This document shows, piece after piece, positions 4,493-7,470 of a stretch of 7,470 nucleotides of DNA. The stretch's first letter is position 1, and each line of letters starts with the position of its first letter. The notes below the pieces were generated by a model. It saw only the letters and a program-made list of their open reading frames with translations. It did no database searches and was not told the origin of the DNA. The stretch lies in assembly GCA_944372745.1 (NCBI GenBank), contig CALWAB010000103.1, forward strand, positions 1 through 7,470, given 5' to 3'. Source of the stretch: an uncultured Clostridia bacterium. Lineage in GTDB: Bacteria > Bacillota > Clostridia > Christensenellales > UBA1242. The position numbers were made by a program, and so were the translations under genes.

Positions 4493-5545
4493 ATGGGAAA
4501 ATTTGATAATAAAGTAGCAGTTGTTACAGGCGGAAGTTCTGGAATAGGCAAGGCGATTGCTTTAAGGTTTGCAAGCGAAGGGGCAAAAGTCATTATTGTC
4601 GGGAGAAAAGAATCTGCTCTACAAGAAGTGGCTAAAATGAATGACAGAATTTCTTATGTAGCAGGAGATATTACCGATACAAATGTGGTAAAAGATATTG
4701 TTAAATGTCTAAATGAGAAATTTGGTGGCAGATTGGATATATTAGTCAACAATGCTGGTTGGTGTCCTGTGCAACCAATCACTGAAATAACACTTGCAGA
4801 TTATGACAAAGCATTTAATCTTGATGTTAGGGCTGTGGTTGATATGGTCATTAACACTTTGCCATTGATTATTAAAGCGAAAGGCAATATTATAAATTTA
4901 TCTAGTGTTGGGGCTACTCATCCAGCCGTCAATTTGTCAATGTATGTTGGGGCAAAGGCGGCTATTGAGAATTTTACTAAAGTGTGGGCTATGGAATTGG
5001 CGGAATATGGTGTGCGTGTCAATGCAATAGCACCGATTAGAGCGATAGGTGTGTCAAACTTTTATCCTGATAGACTGGCGGATATGTGTCTATTTGGCAG
5101 AAAAGTTGTGCCAGCAGTCAACCAAGTCGAAGTCAATCCTTTGATACAAAGGGAATACGACCAAGAAGTTATGAATAAATACGGCGTCAAAATAGAAGCG
5201 TGGGCACCATTTGGCGAGGGCAGAAATAATATGTTCTCAAATCCTACTCTCAAAGCAATAGGTGACAAATACAATAAATCAGTTGCACAAGTCATTTTGC
5301 GTTGGCTCATACAAAGGGGCGTTATTGTCGTTTGTAAGTCTACACACCTAGAGAGAATACAAGAAAATTTTGATGTCTTTGACTTTGAATTGAGTGAAGA
5401 CGATATGAAAGAAATTAAGGCTCTTAATACAGGTGATAGTCTATTCTTCAATCACCAAGACCCTAATATGGTAGAATGGTTTGATAATATGGTGAAAGTG
5501 CGTAGAGAACAACAAGACGCATCTAGTGAAAAGAAAAATTGGTAA
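4493..5545 (+). CDS. Chimeric short-chain dehydrogenase/aldo-keto reductase fusion (each half incomplete)
   Basis: The ATG lies 6 bases after AAGGAG (4481-4486). Residues 1-181 are an SDR: TGGSSGIG (12-19) for NAD(P) binding, D59, NNAG (86-89), SS (137-138) and YVGAK (151-155) with catalytic Tyr and Lys, ending VRVNAIAP. The usual Asn of the N-S-Y-K tetrad appears to be D111. An SDR should continue ~70 residues with the substrate loop. Instead, residues 182-350 are the C-terminal half of an aldo/keto reductase: IRAIGVSNF, VPAVNQVEVNPL, IEAWAPFGEG, and the NADPH motif K282-S283...R288...N292. That half lacks its first ~124 residues and all four catalytic residues. The junction is at ~5036. A deletion of roughly 0.6 kb joining adjacent SDR and AKR genes is the simplest origin. 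The SDR half might work; the AKR half should not. Confidence 0.88.
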   Translation: MGKFDNKVAVVTGGSSGIGKAIALRFASEGAKVIIVGRKESALQEVAKMNDRISYVAGDITDTNVVKDIVKCLNEKFGGRLDILVNNAGWCPVQPITEITLADYDKAFNLDVRAVVDMVINTLPLIIKAKGNIINLSSVGATHPAVNLSMYVGAKAAIENFTKVWAMELAEYGVRVNAIAPIRAIGVSNFYPDRLADMCLFGRKVVPAVNQVEVNPLIQREYDQEVMNKYGVKIEAWAPFGEGRNNMFSNPTLKAIGDKYNKSVAQVILRWLIQRGVIVVCKSTHLERIQENFDVFDFELSEDDMKEIKALNTGDSLFFNHQDPNMVEWFDNMVKVRREQQDASSEKKNW

Positions 5546-5617
5546 TAAAATTTAATATGACAAACACAGTTTAATGTACTAGTGTACGCTAATTATAAAG
5601 GAAAACTGAGTTTAATT

Positions 5618-5645
5618 AAAAAGGAGACAAATAGTTTCCTTTTTT
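5618..5645 (+). terminator. Terminator of the reductase operon
   Basis: AAAAAGGAGA (5618-5627) pairs with TTTCCTTTTT (5635-5644), including one G-T pair, around CAAATAG. The 3' arm ends in a T-run. It lies 72 bases after the stop codon of the chimeric gene. Confidence 0.75.
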
Positions 5646-5677
5646 AAATATAGTGGGGAACTTTATATATAAATACC

Positions 5678-5706
5678 TTGAAATATTATCCTAATATTGC
5701 TATAAT
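5678..5706 (+). promoter_or_regulatory. Strong promoter giving a probable leaderless transcript
   Basis: TTGAAA (5678-5683) and TATAAT (5701-5706) are 17 bases apart, with TGC directly before the -10 (extended -10). A start 7 bases after the -10 falls on the A of the ATG at 5713. Confidence 0.75.
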
Positions 5707-5712
5707 ATTTGT

Positions 5713-6423
5713 ATGATAGAAAAGAAATGTTTAATGTCTTTTGGATGCTTTGTGCTTGTATTATTGATTTGTTTAGTAGCAATGCACATTATGCAATTGT
5801 TTGCAGTTTCTAAATGGGTGGGTATATGTATAGGCGGTGGTATAATAATTTTGACTTGTGTACTATATTTCACATTAAGAAAAAATAATAGTTATATGAA
5901 TTATGTCATTTTAGTTTTTAATTCTATAGCAGGTGGCATTATAATTAGTAGCCTTTTTGTGTACTTAGGACAGTTCCCTGAGATTTGGCAAACTGTGTTA
6001 TTATTTGTTTTTTTATGTATTTTGTTCTTTTTATATTGTCTTTGTACAAAATTAGTGTTCTTTCAAAAGCATTATATTATAAGTATGATATTATATTTTG
6101 CTTTATTGCTAATAGGCGGTATATTAGGTTTGGTACTTACGGATAATGTAATATATCCACTTGCGTTGATACTCTTATCAATATTTCTTGCTTACCTTAT
6201 ATCTCTTGTAATGAAAGCACTATTTGAAGAAGAACATTTAGAAAATATTGTGCAGTGTTCTTTTGTTGTAATTTTTGTCTTATTTGTTGTGCTATTGATA
6301 ATTTCAGAAAGCGATGCAGTATTTGATGGAACTGGTTTTGATGTTAATAATAATAAGAAAAACTATAATCCATACTCTTTTAAAAGTACGGCTTTTAATA
6401 GTTATACTACTTTAAATTTGTAA
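5713..6423 (+). CDS. Seven-helix membrane protein of unknown function, probably leaderless
   Basis: The 236-residue protein has seven hydrophobic segments, at about residues 10-31, 35-55, 62-85, 90-112, 119-142, 146-168 and 180-198. A polar, Asn/Tyr/Ser-rich tail of ~38 residues follows (199-236). I do not recognise a family and see no catalytic motif or cleavable signal. Several Cys residues lie in or near the helices (C6, C12, C20, C39, C49, C102, C109, C111, C182). No ribosome-binding site precedes the ATG; the -10 box ends 6 bases upstream, so translation probably begins at the mRNA 5' end. An internal ATG at codon 8 also lacks a ribosome site. It is transcribed on its own, after the operon terminator and before the next gene's promoter. 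Confidence 0.75.
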   Translation: MIEKKCLMSFGCFVLVLLICLVAMHIMQLFAVSKWVGICIGGGIIILTCVLYFTLRKNNSYMNYVILVFNSIAGGIIISSLFVYLGQFPEIWQTVLLFVFLCILFFLYCLCTKLVFFQKHYIISMILYFALLLIGGILGLVLTDNVIYPLALILLSIFLAYLISLVMKALFEEEHLENIVQCSFVVIFVLFVVLLIISESDAVFDGTGFDVNNNKKNYNPYSFKSTAFNSYTTLNL

Positions 6424-6456
6424 TCATTTACTAAAAACAAATAACGAATTATATGC

Positions 6457-6485
6457 TTGAAAATTTTGCAATAATATGATATATT
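6457..6485 (+). promoter_or_regulatory. Promoter of the RyR-like gene
   Basis: TTGAAA (6457-6462) and TATATT (6480-6485) are 17 bases apart. The expected start near 6492 leaves a short leader with the AAAAGGTG ribosome site. The spacing and -35 match the promoter at 5678-5706, but here a leader is kept. Confidence 0.65.
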
Positions 6486-6509
6486 TATTAAAAGGGAAAA
6501 GGTGTTTAA

Positions 6510-7328
6510 ATGAAATTTTCAGATTTAGTGGCTGAAAAACTCCATAAAGAGTGGGCTAAAAACAAAAGAATGCAGTTAGATGCGGAAGGTGACCGCATAA
6601 CAGAAGTGTGGAAAGATACAGGAGATGTAGAGTATGACCGCAAAATGATTGAACTTGACAAGGAAAATCGTTTGCCACGCTATGTAAAAATTGAAGACGG
6701 TAAAGTATTTATAGATATATTGAATATGCCTTATAAAGAATTGTCATCTAAATGGAAAGGTGAGAATGAGCAAGCGGGGGAAGCGGTAGAAGATATTATG
6801 GATATTCGCAATATGAACTTGGCAGGGTTAGCGAAGACAATTGAAAAAATTGATGATGAGCGTTTAGAAGAAATGGCATCATTAGTGCATAAAAGGTGGA
6901 TGGATAGACGCAAACAAGAATTGAAGGAGAATCCAAATGCTTGGGTAGACCAATCTCTAATGGTGCCTTATGAAGAATTATCTAAGTATGAACAACTGAA
7001 AGACAAAGCACAAGTTGTTTTGGCTATTGAAGTGGCTAAAAAAGCAGAAAAAGCAATGGCACTTGATTATGCACTAGACAGAGCATACGGAGATAGACCA
7101 AGAGTAAATGAAGATGGTACAATGGCATATCCACAAAATGCTATGTATGCGACAGCAATGTTATCATCTATGCCTAAATTCACAAAGGACGAAATTGAAA
7201 TAATGAGTATGATGTATGGCGAAAATAGTCAAAATGTCCTTTTCGCTAAACAACATAGTGTAGAAGATGAAAAGAGTATAAATAAAGAAAGTGTAACAAA
7301 AGAAGAGTTAAATAAAATAAATTCCTAA
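6510..7328 (+). CDS. Protein with two RyR-domain-like modules
   Basis: The ATG follows AGGTG (6500-6504) by 5 bases. The 272-residue, charged, soluble product has no signal peptide or membrane segment. Residues ~121-174 read as a RyR domain (the module named after the ryanodine receptor, also found in bacterial and phage proteins): LVHKRWMDRRKQEL (125-138), then DQSLMVPYEELSKYEQLKDKA (147-167). Residues ~6-93 repeat this pattern: LVAEKLHKEWAKNKR (6-20), then ~45 residues later DILNMPYKELSSKW (69-82). This suggests an internal duplication with an insertion in the first copy. The region 175-272 is not recognised; 185-213 has DYALDRAYGDRPRVNEDGT. Bacterial RyR domains have no settled function; ligand or nucleotide binding has been suggested. 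It has its own promoter and terminator. Confidence 0.7.
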   Translation: MKFSDLVAEKLHKEWAKNKRMQLDAEGDRITEVWKDTGDVEYDRKMIELDKENRLPRYVKIEDGKVFIDILNMPYKELSSKWKGENEQAGEAVEDIMDIRNMNLAGLAKTIEKIDDERLEEMASLVHKRWMDRRKQELKENPNAWVDQSLMVPYEELSKYEQLKDKAQVVLAIEVAKKAEKAMALDYALDRAYGDRPRVNEDGTMAYPQNAMYATAMLSSMPKFTKDEIEIMSMMYGENSQNVLFAKQHSVEDEKSINKESVTKEELNKINS

Positions 7329-7341
7329 ATAAAAAACGACT

Positions 7342-7359
7342 AAAAGGGCTATACCTTTT
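7342..7359 (+). terminator. Weak hairpin just after the RyR-like gene
   Basis: AAAAGG (7342-7347) pairs with CCTTTT (7354-7359) around GCTATA. Only four T residues follow the stem bases, so it would at most assist the stronger hairpin at 7371-7404. Confidence 0.35.
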
Positions 7360-7370
7360 GAAACTAGTGA

Positions 7371-7404
7371 AAAAAACACATCATAAAATTTTGATGTGTT
7401 TTTT
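7371..7404. terminator. Strong bidirectional terminator between convergent genes
   Basis: AAAAAACACATCA (7371-7383) pairs perfectly with TGATGTGTTTTTT (7392-7404) around TAAAATTT, and another T-run follows at 7406-7412. The A-run on the left arm gives a T-run on the minus strand, so it can stop both the RyR-like gene and the gene entering from the right. Confidence 0.9.
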
Positions 7405-7410
7405 GTTTTT

Positions 7411-7470
7411 TTATTGCTCTATAATTACTTTTATAAACGTTTTCTTTCCTTTCTTAACAATCAATACTTG
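7411..7470 (-). CDS. C-terminal end of a gene entering from the right edge (partial)
   Basis: Read on the minus strand from 7470, an open frame gives QVLIVKKGKKTFIKVIIEQ and then TAA at 7413-7411, 7 bases before the bidirectional terminator. The placement and convergent layout support a real 3' end. The (R/K)KGKK-aromatic-x-x-(V/I) ending resembles the S4-domain end of bacterial tyrosyl-tRNA synthetase, but 19 residues are too few for a firm call, so no symbol is given. Confidence 0.55.
   Translation of the reverse strand, partial: QVLIVKKGKKTFIKVIIEQ

Noticed and set aside
5062..5451. 129-codon open frame on the minus strand within the chimeric gene
   Set aside because: It is antisense to clear aldo/keto reductase coding sequence and has no recognisable domain or ribosome site.

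Overview
The window is AT-rich DNA (GC is higher only in the short palindromic repeats). It has strong AAGGAG ribosome-binding sites, consensus sigma-A-type promoters and U-tract hairpin terminators. This points to a low-GC Gram-positive bacterium (Bacillota), plausibly an uncultured gut Clostridia-like lineage. That assignment is inferred from style and gene content; no marker gene is complete here.

Layout: (1) Positions 1-480 and about 876-1260 are non-coding and crowded with short palindromes and related repeat units. Between them lies one small gene (536-838) encoding a stand-alone beta-barrel resembling domain II of EF-Tu, with its own terminator. (2) Positions 1290-2074 carry a carboxymuconolactone-decarboxylase-like/cupin gene behind a MerR-type promoter (19-bp spacer containing a perfect inverted repeat). 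Its cupin domain is broken by an apparent one-base deletion near 1947-1950. (3) Positions 2165-3016 (minus) encode a LysR-family regulator, divergent from a tight three-gene operon (3159-5545): a flavodoxin-like protein, an aldo/keto reductase, and a chimeric gene joining the first ~181 residues of a short-chain dehydrogenase to the last ~169 residues of a second aldo/keto reductase. (4) Positions 5713-6423 encode a seven-helix membrane protein that looks leaderless, because its -10 box lies only 6 bases before the ATG. (5) Positions 6510-7328 encode a protein with two RyR-domain-like modules, ending at a strong hairpin shared with a convergent gene whose last 19 codons enter at the right edge.

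The central block (1290-5545) reads as an oxidoreductase/stress cluster: LysR regulator, flavodoxin, NAD(P)H-dependent carbonyl reductases and a CMD-cupin protein, combinations often found together in clostridia. Two of its genes are damaged or rearranged (the cupin frameshift and the SDR-AKR fusion), and the intact aldo/keto reductase has Arg where the catalytic His is expected, so the cluster may be decaying or changing function. The most unusual non-genic signal is the palindromic repeat family around the EF-Tu-domain-II gene: a ~39-bp unit in three copies whose internal stems differ in sequence while base pairing is kept.
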